Origin: Luteimonas marina
GTDB taxonomy: Bacteria; Pseudomonadota; Gammaproteobacteria; Xanthomonadales; Xanthomonadaceae
Length of the DNA: 64,000 nt
Assembly (NCBI RefSeq): GCF_007859325.1
Contig: NZ_VOHK01000002.1
Coordinates: 538,069-602,068, forward strand
Reading direction: 5' to 3'
Shown here piece after piece: positions 55,670 to 64,000 of the stretch. How positions within the stretch are numbered: position 1 is the stretch's first letter; each line of letters opens with the position of its first letter. The notes beneath the pieces are model-generated. The model made no database searches and was not told where the DNA came from. It saw only the letters and a program-made list of their open reading frames with translations. The position numbers and the translations under genes were made by a program.

Positions 55670-56406
55670 CAGCCGTTCCCGCAGTCGGCGGCGAGGCGGG
55701 CGTTGATGCCGCGTTCCTCGCGGCGCAGTTCGTTGCGCTCGGTTTCCTGCGCGTTGAAGAAGCGCTTGCGGATCACGTCGCGGCGATCGACCAGGCGCGC
55801 GCAGACCTCGCCCTGCGGCAGCGTGTGGCAGGTATCGCGCACCCAGGTGCCGGCGCCGCCGTAGTCGCTGTAGCCGGGGCGATGGGGGCGATCCGGGCGA
55901 CCGCCGCCGGAAGCCGGCTCCGATGGCCGCGGCGTCGGCGCCCCGACGCGGCCGCCGAGCGGGCGGTTGGCGTAGTAGTCGTTGAGCGCGCGGGTGCCGG
56001 CGCCGGCGCCAGGGCGGCCGCCGTGGCCCGGGCCGCCGCGGTAGCCGAGCGTCCACAGCGGCACCCAGCGCGGGTTGCCCTCGTTGTCGTCGCTGGTGTA
56101 GCGCGCGCCGTCCGGCGTGACGCATTCGTACATCGGTTGCGGCGCGCGTGCCACGATGACCTGCGGCGGCGCGGGCGATGCCTCCTCCGCGACCAGGACG
56201 GGCGTCACGGGCACGACGGGCGCGGGGCCGTCCTTGGGGCGCTGCATCGAACGCACTTCCTCGCGCGACCCGTCGTCGCAGGGCACGTCGCCGAGGGTGA
56301 CGTGGCCCTTGCCGTCGACGCAGCGGTAGATCGTGACCGGATCGGCCGCGGCGGCGCTGCCGGCAAGCGACAGGAACAGCACGCAGGCGGACAGGCGCAG
56401 GGACAT
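55669..56406 (-). CDS. DUF4124 secreted protein, paralogue 1
   Basis: The 245-residue protein starts MSLRLSACVLFLSLAGSAAAADP with a signal peptide. VTIYRCVDGKGHVTLGDVPC is the DUF4124 core, shared in pattern with the next gene. A second repeat-like segment (PMYECVTPDGARYTSDDNEGNPRWVP) and a Gly/Pro-rich linker precede a helical end (RDVIRKRFFNAQETERNELRREERGI). Both genes probably arose by duplication. The function is unknown. An earlier ATG three codons upstream is possible. Confidence 0.8.
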   Translation of the reverse strand: MSLRLSACVLFLSLAGSAAAADPVTIYRCVDGKGHVTLGDVPCDDGSREEVRSMQRPKDGPAPVVPVTPVLVAEEASPAPPQVIVARAPQPMYECVTPDGARYTSDDNEGNPRWVPLWTLGYRGGPGHGGRPGAGAGTRALNDYYANRPLGGRVGAPTPRPSEPASGGGRPDRPHRPGYSDYGGAGTWVRDTCHTLPQGEVCARLVDRRDVIRKRFFNAQETERNELRREERGINARLAADCGNG

Positions 56407-56569
56407 GCCCGCCATCTTGCCGGCCGCGGCGCGGCGCGGCAAACCCGGCTGCTATCGGGTCAGGCGGCGTTCAATCGCCGGGGCGTCCCGGCGCCTGTTC
56501 ACGATCTCCGGATCGAGCGTCATCTCGGCGAAAACATCGAAGGCGCCATCACGGCAAGAACAGCGAGGA

Positions 56570-56668
56570 CGTCATCCCGGCGAAAGCCGGGATCCATCTT
56601 GATCTTGATTCGCACGGACAGAACGAAGGCCAACGTCACAATGGATCCCGGCTTTCGCCGGGATGACG
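56570..56668. repeat. REP-like inverted pair
   Basis: CGTCATCCCGGCGAAAGCCG and its inverse flank about 60 bases with ATCCATCTTGATCTT and ACAATGGATC. It is a close copy of 22218-22317. The 312-base gap between the DUF4124 and gltD genes otherwise shows no gene or clear signal. Confidence 0.85.
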
Positions 56669-56718
56669 TCTTGAATCCTGATGGTTGCACGCCCGGTACA
56701 GGGAGCGCCGCCGGCCCC

Positions 56719-58311
<1,593 letters not shown>

Positions 58312-58341
58312 TCACCAATGACGAATCGTCCATCACGGCGC

Positions 58342-61300
58342 TCACGCTGCCCTTCGCAGCTCGTTGGCCAGCGCCTCGAGGCTCGCGGCCTTGGGCTTGA
58401 CCAGCCAGAACTTGCCGACGAAATCGCGGAACTCGTCGAGGATGCGCGCGCTCCAGGCGCTGCCGGTGAGCGTGGCGTGCGCCTCGATCATGTCGGTCAG
58501 GTGCTGGCGGTAGTTGTCGAAGCTCTCCGGCGAGATGCGGACGATGTCGATCAGTTCGTGGTTGTAGCGGTCGACGAAGTCGCGGTCGAGGTCGAGCACG
58601 TAGGCCAGGCCACCGGTGAAGCCGGCGCCGAAGTTGAGCCCGGTGCGGCCGAGCACGACCACCGAGCCGCCGGTCATGTACTCGCAGCAGTGGTCGCCCG
58701 CGCCCTCGACCACGGCGACCACGCCCGAGTTGCGCACCGCGAAGCGTTCGCCGGCGCGGCCGGCGGCGTACAGTTCGCCGCCGGTGGCGCCGTACAGGCA
58801 GGTATTGCCGAGGATCGGCGCCGAGCGCGATTCGAACACGCTGCCGCGCGGCGGCGACAGCACGATGCGGCCGCCGGCCATGCCCTTGCCGACGTAGTCG
58901 TTGGCCTCCCCTTCCAGATGCAGGTGCAGGCCGCCGGCGTTGAACGCGCCGAAGCTCTGCCCGGCGCTGCCGGTCAGGCGCAGTGTCAGCGGGCGGTCGG
59001 CCATGCCGGCGTTGCCGTGGTGGCGCGCGACCAGGCCCGACAGGCGCGTGCCGATGCTGCGGTCGGTGTTGCGGATGGTGTCGACGTGTTCGCCGCCTTC
59101 GCCGCGCTCGATCACGCCCGACAGCGCCGCATCGAGCCGCGCCGCAAGCCCGTCCGGCGGCGCCTGCAGCGCGGGCGCGCCGCAGTACGCCGCGGCCTGT
59201 GCGGGATCGCGCGCCAGCAGGCGCGACAGGTCGATGTCGACATCGTCGCGGGTGTGGCGCAGGTGCTGCTCCAGCAGATCGGTGCGGCCGACGATCTCGT
59301 CCAGCGAGCGCGCGCCGAGCGAGGCCAGCAGCTCGCGCACGTCCTCGGCGATATTGCGGAAGAAGTTCTCCACGCGCTCGGGCAGGCCGGTGAAGTGCTG
59401 CGAGCGCAGGCGTTCGTCCTGGGTGGCGACGCCGGTGGCGCAGTTGTTGAGGTGGCAGATGCGCAGGTACTTGCAGCCCAGCGCGATCATCGGCGCGGTG
59501 CCGAAGCCGAAGCTGTCGGCGCCGAGCATCGCCGCCTTGACCACGTCGAGCCCGGCCTTGAGCCCGCCGTCGGTCTGCAGCAGCACGCGCTCGCGCAGCT
59601 CGTTGGACTGCAGCGCCTGGCGCGCCTCCGACAGGCCCAGTTCCCAGGGCACGCCGGCGTAGCGGATCGAGCCGAGCGGACTGGCGCCGGTGCCGCCGTC
59701 GTGGCCGGAGATGGTGATGAGATCGGCGCCGGCCTTGACCACGCCGGCGGCGATCGTGCCCACGCCCGCGTGCGAGACCAGCTTCACCGAGATCAGCGCG
59801 CCCGGGTTCACCTGGCGCAGGTCGAAGATCAGCTGGGCGAGGTCCTCGATCGAATAGATGTCGTGGTGCGGCGGCGGCGAGATCAGGCCGATGCCGGGCT
59901 TGGCGTAGCGCAGCCGCGCGATCAGCGGGTTGACCTTGCTGCCCGGCAACTGGCCGCCTTCACCCGGTTTCGCGCCCTGCGCGACCTTGATCTGCAGCAC
60001 CTCGGCGTTGATCAGGTACTCGGGGGTGACGCCGAAGCGGCCCGAGGCGATCTGCTTGATCTTGCTGCGCCTGTCGGTGCCGTAGCGCGCGGGATCCTCG
60101 CCGCCCTCGCCGGAGTTGCTGCGCCCGCCGAGGCGGTTCATCGCGATCGCCAGCGCCTCGTGCGCCTCCGGCGACAGCGCGCCCAGGCTCATCGCCGCGC
60201 TGTCGAAGCGCTTGACGATCGACGAGACGGGTTCCACTTCCTCCAGCGGCACCGGCGCGCCCAGCGGCTTGAGCCGCAGCAGGTCGCGCAGCGCCGCGGG
60301 CGGGCGCGTGTTGACGTGGTCGGCGTAGGCCTTCCAGTCCTCGCGCGTGCCGGTCAGCACCGCGCGCTGCAGCGTCTGCACCACGTCCGGGTTGTACTGG
60401 TGGTACTCGCCGCCGTGCACGTAGCGCATCAGGCCGCCGGGTTCGGGCAGGGCGTTGTCGTCCCAGCCGTGCTCGGCCAGCGCCCAGGCATCGGCCTCCA
60501 GCCGCGCGAAGCCGGCGCCGCCGATGCGCGAAGGCGTGCCCTCGAAGCACAGCGACACCACGTCCGCGTCGAGGCCGACGATCTCGAACAGCTGCGCGCC
60601 GCGATAGCTGGCGATCGAGCCGATACCCATCTTCGACAGGATCTTGAGCAGGCCCTTCTTGACGCCGCGGCGGTAGCTGCGGCCGAACTGGGTCGGCTCG
60701 TTGCTGGTCTTGCCGCCGAGCAGGCCGCGGCGCGCGAGCGCGGCCAGGGTCTGGTAGGCGAGGAAGGGATACACCGCGGTCGCGCCGAAGCCGATCAGGC
60801 AGGCGAAGTGGTGCGGATCGCGTGCGGTGCCGGTCTCGACGATCAGGTTGGCGTCGCAGCGCAGGCCCTTGCGCACCAGGTGCAGGTGCACCGCGCCGGT
60901 AGCCAGCAGCGCATGCACCGCGGCGTGGCCGTGGCGCGGGCGGCGGTCGCTGAGGATCAGCAGCTCCACGCCCTCGCGCACCGCGGCCTCGGCCTCGTCG
61001 CAGATGCGCGCGAGCGCCTCGCGCAGCGGGGTGCGCTGGTCGAAGTACAGGTCGATGTAGCGATGGCGCGTGGCGAAGCGCTCCAGCGCCAGCAGCTGGT
61101 ACAGCTTGCGCTGCGACAGCACCGGCGAGTTGAGCATGACGTGGTTGACGTTCTCGGCCTGGTCCAGGAACAGGTTGCCCTCGCGGCCGATCTGGGTGGA
61201 AAGCGTCATCACGCACTCCTCGCGCAGCGGGTCGATCGGCGGATTGGTGACCTGGGCGAAGGCCTGGCGGAAGCAGTCGTACAGCGGGCGCACGCGCTGG

Positions 61301-62799
61301 CTGATCGCCGCCATCGGCACGTCGTCGCCCATCGAGCCGATGCCTTCCTGCTCGGTCTCGGCCAGCGGGCGCAGCACCGCCTCCTGTTCCTCGCGCGAGA
61401 ACTGGAACAGCTTCTGGAAGGCGAGCAGGGTCTCCGGCGTGAATGGCGCGTCGGTCAGGGCCGGGTCGATCAGCTCGGTGTGCAGCCAGCTCATGCCGCG
61501 CTTGAGCCACTGCTTGTACGGCGCGCGCGCGCGGTTGACGTCGTCGATGGCGTCGGTGTCGAGCAGGCGTTCGCCCTCGAGGTCGATCGCGATCATCTCG
61601 CCGGGGCCGAGCTTGCCCTTGGCCTTGACCTGCTCCGGCGGCAGGTCCCAGACGCCGGTTTCGGAGGCGATCACGAACACGCCGTCGTTGGACAGCGTCC
61701 AGCGCGCCGGGCGCAGGCCGTTGCGGTCGAGCGTGCAGGCGGCGAAGCGGCCGTCGCACATCACCACGCCGGCGGGGCCGTCCCAGGGCTCGGAGTTGAT
61801 CGAGTAGTACTCGTAGAACGCGGCGAGGTCGGTGTCCTTGTACTCCAGCGACTGCGTCGCCGGCGGGATCAGGATGCGCATCGCCTGCAGCAGGTCCATG
61901 CCGCCGAGCAGCAGCCATTCGAGCATGTTGTCGAGCGACTGCGAGTCCGAGCCGTGCATCGTGACGGTGGACTCGAACTCGGACACGTCCAGCAGCGGTG
62001 ACTTCCACACCGGCTTGCGCGCCTGCGCCCAGCGGCGGTTGCCCTCGATGCTGTTGATCTCGCCGTTGTGCGCGAGCCGCCGGAACGGATGCGCCAGCGG
62101 CCAGCGCGGCAGGGTGTTGGTCGAGAAGCGCTGGTGGAACACCACCGCGCGCGCGGCCAGCTCCGGCCGCGACAGGTCGGGGAACAGCTGCCGCAGGTGG
62201 CTCGGCAGCACCATGCCCTTGTAGCCGAGCAGGCGCGGCGACAGGCCGACGACGTAGAAATCCCCGACGTCCGCGAGCGCCTGCTCGCTGCGCCGGCGGG
62301 CGAGGAACAGCGCGCGCTCGAAGGCGTCGAGGTCGGCGTCGTCGCCTTCGACGAACACCTGTTCGATGCGCGGCACCGAGGACTGCGCCAGCTTGCCGCA
62401 GGCGGCGAGGTCGATCGGCACCACGCGCCAGCCGGCCACGCGCGCGCCGGCGCGCTGCAGCTGTTCGCGCAGCGCTTCGCGGCAGCGCGCGGCGGCATCG
62501 TCGTCGTGCGGCAGGAACACCATGCCGGCGGCGACCGCGCCGGCGTGCAGCTCGAATCCCGATTCTCGCGCCAGCGTGCGCACGAAGCCTTCGGCGCCGT
62601 GGACCAGCACGCCGCAGCCGTCGCCCGACAGGCCGTCGGCGGCGACGCCGCCGCGATGGGCCATGCGCGACAGCGCCTCGAGCGCGATGTCCACGATCTC
62701 GCGCGCGGGTTTGCCCTCGATCTTCGCGATCAGGCCGAATCCGCAGCTGTCGTGTTCATCGCGGGGGTCGTGAAGCCCCCGATCCGGGGATGCCCGCAT
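58342..62799 (-). CDS. gltB: Glutamate synthase large (alpha) subunit
   Basis: The 1485-residue enzyme makes two glutamates from glutamine and 2-oxoglutarate. The N-terminal glutaminase domain has its catalytic Cys19 in DSCGFG, exposed after removal of a short propeptide. The FMN/2-oxoglutarate synthase domain includes ISGHDGGTGASPLGSI and the 3Fe-4S segment CKYLRICHLNNCATGVATQ. The C-terminal beta-helix has GGELYAAGRAGERFAVRNSG and CEYMTGGSVVVLG. The ATG at 62799 puts Cys19 at the family position; longer frames do not. The gltD gene is downstream. Confidence 0.97.
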   Translation of the reverse strand: MRASPDRGLHDPRDEHDSCGFGLIAKIEGKPAREIVDIALEALSRMAHRGGVAADGLSGDGCGVLVHGAEGFVRTLARESGFELHAGAVAAGMVFLPHDDDAAARCREALREQLQRAGARVAGWRVVPIDLAACGKLAQSSVPRIEQVFVEGDDADLDAFERALFLARRRSEQALADVGDFYVVGLSPRLLGYKGMVLPSHLRQLFPDLSRPELAARAVVFHQRFSTNTLPRWPLAHPFRRLAHNGEINSIEGNRRWAQARKPVWKSPLLDVSEFESTVTMHGSDSQSLDNMLEWLLLGGMDLLQAMRILIPPATQSLEYKDTDLAAFYEYYSINSEPWDGPAGVVMCDGRFAACTLDRNGLRPARWTLSNDGVFVIASETGVWDLPPEQVKAKGKLGPGEMIAIDLEGERLLDTDAIDDVNRARAPYKQWLKRGMSWLHTELIDPALTDAPFTPETLLAFQKLFQFSREEQEAVLRPLAETEQEGIGSMGDDVPMAAISQRVRPLYDCFRQAFAQVTNPPIDPLREECVMTLSTQIGREGNLFLDQAENVNHVMLNSPVLSQRKLYQLLALERFATRHRYIDLYFDQRTPLREALARICDEAEAAVREGVELLILSDRRPRHGHAAVHALLATGAVHLHLVRKGLRCDANLIVETGTARDPHHFACLIGFGATAVYPFLAYQTLAALARRGLLGGKTSNEPTQFGRSYRRGVKKGLLKILSKMGIGSIASYRGAQLFEIVGLDADVVSLCFEGTPSRIGGAGFARLEADAWALAEHGWDDNALPEPGGLMRYVHGGEYHQYNPDVVQTLQRAVLTGTREDWKAYADHVNTRPPAALRDLLRLKPLGAPVPLEEVEPVSSIVKRFDSAAMSLGALSPEAHEALAIAMNRLGGRSNSGEGGEDPARYGTDRRSKIKQIASGRFGVTPEYLINAEVLQIKVAQGAKPGEGGQLPGSKVNPLIARLRYAKPGIGLISPPPHHDIYSIEDLAQLIFDLRQVNPGALISVKLVSHAGVGTIAAGVVKAGADLITISGHDGGTGASPLGSIRYAGVPWELGLSEARQALQSNELRERVLLQTDGGLKAGLDVVKAAMLGADSFGFGTAPMIALGCKYLRICHLNNCATGVATQDERLRSQHFTGLPERVENFFRNIAEDVRELLASLGARSLDEIVGRTDLLEQHLRHTRDDVDIDLSRLLARDPAQAAAYCGAPALQAPPDGLAARLDAALSGVIERGEGGEHVDTIRNTDRSIGTRLSGLVARHHGNAGMADRPLTLRLTGSAGQSFGAFNAGGLHLHLEGEANDYVGKGMAGGRIVLSPPRGSVFESRSAPILGNTCLYGATGGELYAAGRAGERFAVRNSGVVAVVEGAGDHCCEYMTGGSVVVLGRTGLNFGAGFTGGLAYVLDLDRDFVDRYNHELIDIVRISPESFDNYRQHLTDMIEAHATLTGSAWSARILDEFRDFVGKFWLVKPKAASLEALANELRRAA

Positions 62800-62976
62800 C
62801 GTCGTCGTCGTCGGTGGGTAAGGTGGGTGGGTAGCGTGGGGATCGAAGCCGGGCACACTGAAACTCCACCCGGCGGCGCGTCCACGGATTCGAATAAAAC
62901 ACAAATTGTGCGGCGCGGCAACGGCGGCGCACAGTTGGTTTCCGGTGAAACAGGAAGCGCGCAAAAAGCCGCGTTT

Positions 62977-63537
62977 TCAGCGGAGTTGGCGACCGTTGCG
63001 CGCGTCGCGGATCGCGGTCGGTTGCTCGAGTCCGGAGGTTTCCCCGGCAACGATCGCATCGACGCCGGCGCGGATGCGTGGCGCGAGTTCGTCGTGCGCG
63101 CGCGGCGCCGGATCGCCGGCGAGGTTGGCGCTGGTGGACACCAGTGCGCCAGCGAAAGCCTCGCACAGCGCGGCGACGACCGGGTGCGCGCTGACCCGGA
63201 TCGCGACGCCGGCGTGGTCGCCGGTGATCCAGCGTGGCACCCGCGGCGTGGCCGGCACGATCCAGGTATGCGGGCCAGGCCAGGAGGCCAGCACCGCGTC
63301 GCGGCGCTCCGCCGGCAGCGCGTCCCAGTCCACGAGCCCGTCGAGCTGCGCGGCCGTGGCCGCGACCAGGATCAGCCCCTTGTCGACCGGCCGCTGCTTC
63401 AGCGCCAGCAGGCGCAGGACCGCGGCTTCGTCGAAGGGATCGCAGCCCAGGCCCCAGACGCCTTCGGTGGGATAGGCGAGCAGGCCGCCGCGGTGCAGGA
63501 TGGCGATGGCGTCGGTGATGGAGGACGAGGCAGGCAT
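62977..63537 (-). CDS. tsaC: Threonylcarbamoyl-AMP synthase TsaC
   Basis: The 186-residue YrdC-domain protein makes L-threonylcarbamoyladenylate for t6A37 modification of ANN-decoding tRNAs. Family motifs are AYPTEGVWGLGCDPFDE, KQRPVDKGLILVAAT (Lys-x-Arg and Lys of the active site), GPHTWIVPATPRVPRWI and VSTSANLAGDPAPR. The length matches the short TsaC form without the Sua5 C-terminal domain. The region between it and gltB (177 bases) holds the gltB promoter but no gene. Confidence 0.94.
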   Translation of the reverse strand: MPASSSITDAIAILHRGGLLAYPTEGVWGLGCDPFDEAAVLRLLALKQRPVDKGLILVAATAAQLDGLVDWDALPAERRDAVLASWPGPHTWIVPATPRVPRWITGDHAGVAIRVSAHPVVAALCEAFAGALVSTSANLAGDPAPRAHDELAPRIRAGVDAIVAGETSGLEQPTAIRDARNGRQLR

Positions 63538-63572
63538 CGCGCCAGCTTAGGGCATCTCCGCATCCATTCCTC

Positions 63573-63675
63573 CGTCATCCCCGCGAAGGCGGGGATCCAG
63601 CGTCTTTGCATGGAGCAAAATGGATCCCCGCTTGACCAGCCTTCGGCTGTTGCAAAGCGCCTCGCGGGGATGACG
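63573..63675. repeat. REP-like palindrome interrupted by a nested hairpin
   Basis: The left arm is CGTCATCCCCGCGAAGGCGG. The right arm, which should read CCGCCTTCGCGGGGATGACG, is broken at 63634-63661 by GACCAGCCTTCGGCTG then GTTGCAAAGCGCC. This insert has a CAGCC/GGCTG hairpin and corresponds in position and sequence to the insert at 82-119. Confidence 0.75.
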
Positions 63676-63745
63676 GCACAAGAGGCGCGCGAACCGGAAG
63701 AAGATCCCTTATCTCTTTCCGATCTGCCAGATTAGGCGTCGAGAG

Positions 63746-63886
63746 CCGGCGTGGTCGACCGTCAATCCCTGGGTCTGAACGACCGCCAGCGAGCCAGGTC
63801 GCCACGCCGGAATCTCCCCGCACACGCCCGAACAGTTGCTCGAGTTGGCGCTCGTATCGATAAGGCTGGGCACGCCGGGAGAACTC
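63746..63886 (+). ncRNA. Candidate bridge RNA in the IS110 left end
   Basis: Two interrupted stem-loops precede the transposase. First, CCGGCGTGG (63746-63754) pairs with CCACGCCGG (63802-63810), then CGACC (63756-63760) with GGTCG (63797-63801), leaving a 36-base internal loop. Second, GAGTT (63842-63846) pairs with AACTC (63882-63886) and GGCG (63847-63850) with CGCC (63873-63876), leaving a 22-base loop. IS110-group elements encode a bispecific guide RNA in this position, with the two loops pairing with target and donor DNA. Loop identities are inferred. Confidence 0.6.
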
Positions 63887-63914
63887 TCGACCCCTACAGC
63901 TTAGCGGAGTTGAG

Positions 63915-64000
63915 ATGGCCTACGGTGTCGGTATCGATGTCAGCAAGTCATGGCTGGATGTTCATGTGCATGGTCTGGGGCACAGTGCCCGGTTCGGCAA
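63915..64000 (+). CDS. IS110-family transposase, 5' part
   Basis: The gene starts at ATG 63915, behind GCGGAGTTGAG, and runs off the window after 28 codons. The translated start VGIDVSKSWLDVHVHG carries the first acidic residue of the DEDD (RuvC-like) catalytic domain (the Asp of GIDVSK), the signature of IS110-family transposases. The C-terminal serine-recombinase-like part lies beyond the window. The non-coding stretch upstream is about 190 bases, as expected for IS110-group rather than IS1111-group elements. Whether the element is intact cannot be seen. Confidence 0.85.
   Translation, partial: MAYGVGIDVSKSWLDVHVHGLGHSARFG

Larger units (their letters stand above)
63676..64000 (+). mobile_element. 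IS110-family element, left end (partial)
   Basis: The element occupies the end of the window and continues beyond it. Its left boundary is not determined; it lies somewhere between the end of the repeat at 63675 and the first stem at 63746. IS110 relatives such as IS621 insert into REP sequences, and here a REP-like repeat adjoins the element, which fits that habit. No terminal inverted repeat or duplication is expected for this family. Confidence 0.6.

Overview
This is a high-GC chromosomal segment from a gammaproteobacterium of the Xanthomonadaceae, most like Lysobacter or Luteimonas. That placement rests on the gene content and order (thrA-thrB-thrC with a Thr/Ile-rich leader peptide, zapA next to a TIGR02449 gene, a sigma-like membrane protein followed by DUF3106, large TonB-dependent receptors), on frequent GTG/TTG starts, and on many short palindromic intergenic repeats of the 'GTCATCCCGGCGAAAGCC...' type. 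It is inferred from the sequence; no database search was made.

Layout. 0-5 kb: zapA and a small coiled-coil gene, a PAS/GGDEF/EAL membrane protein, then ygfB-like and pepP. 5-10.3 kb: the threonine operon (leader peptide, thrA, thrB, thrC) on the minus strand. 10.6-15.6 kb: a GltD-like FAD/ferredoxin protein with the alpha and beta subunits of a 2-oxoacid:acceptor oxidoreductase. 15.6-18.6 kb: a TPP riboswitch, thiC and a DUF4136 lipoprotein. 18.7-20.8 kb: an arsenic operon arsR-arsI-arsC-aquaglyceroporin. 21.2-28 kb: rpoH behind a CIRCE-like operator, zupT, ndh, transaldolase, a KgtP-like transporter and a NYN/OST-HTH protein. 28-37.4 kb: priA, a perfect DnaA-box palindrome, a sigma-like membrane protein plus DUF3106, DUF4286, DUF3667, a MATE transporter and sppA.

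37.6-52.9 kb is a pectin and oligogalacturonide utilisation locus: kdgK, a TonB-dependent receptor, a pectate lyase with a type-B carboxylesterase, a FAH-family enzyme with a three-part TRAP transporter, a LacI-family regulator, kduI, kduD and an SGNH acetylesterase fused to a cupin. A shared operator-like motif centred on ACCGGT recurs in front of these transcription units, which suggests one LacI-type regulon. In outline, the receptor brings oligomers into the periplasm, the lyase and esterases trim them, TRAP imports the products, and KduI/KduD/KdgK convert unsaturated uronate to KDPG.

53-56.4 kb: a small lipoprotein, an SDR, an isoprenylcysteine-methyltransferase-like membrane protein, a VOC protein and two tandem DUF4124 proteins. 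56.7-63.5 kb: gltD, gltB and tsaC. The window ends inside an IS110-family element. Only its first 86 transposase bases are present, but the upstream non-coding end folds into two long interrupted hairpins, as expected of a bridge (guide) RNA.
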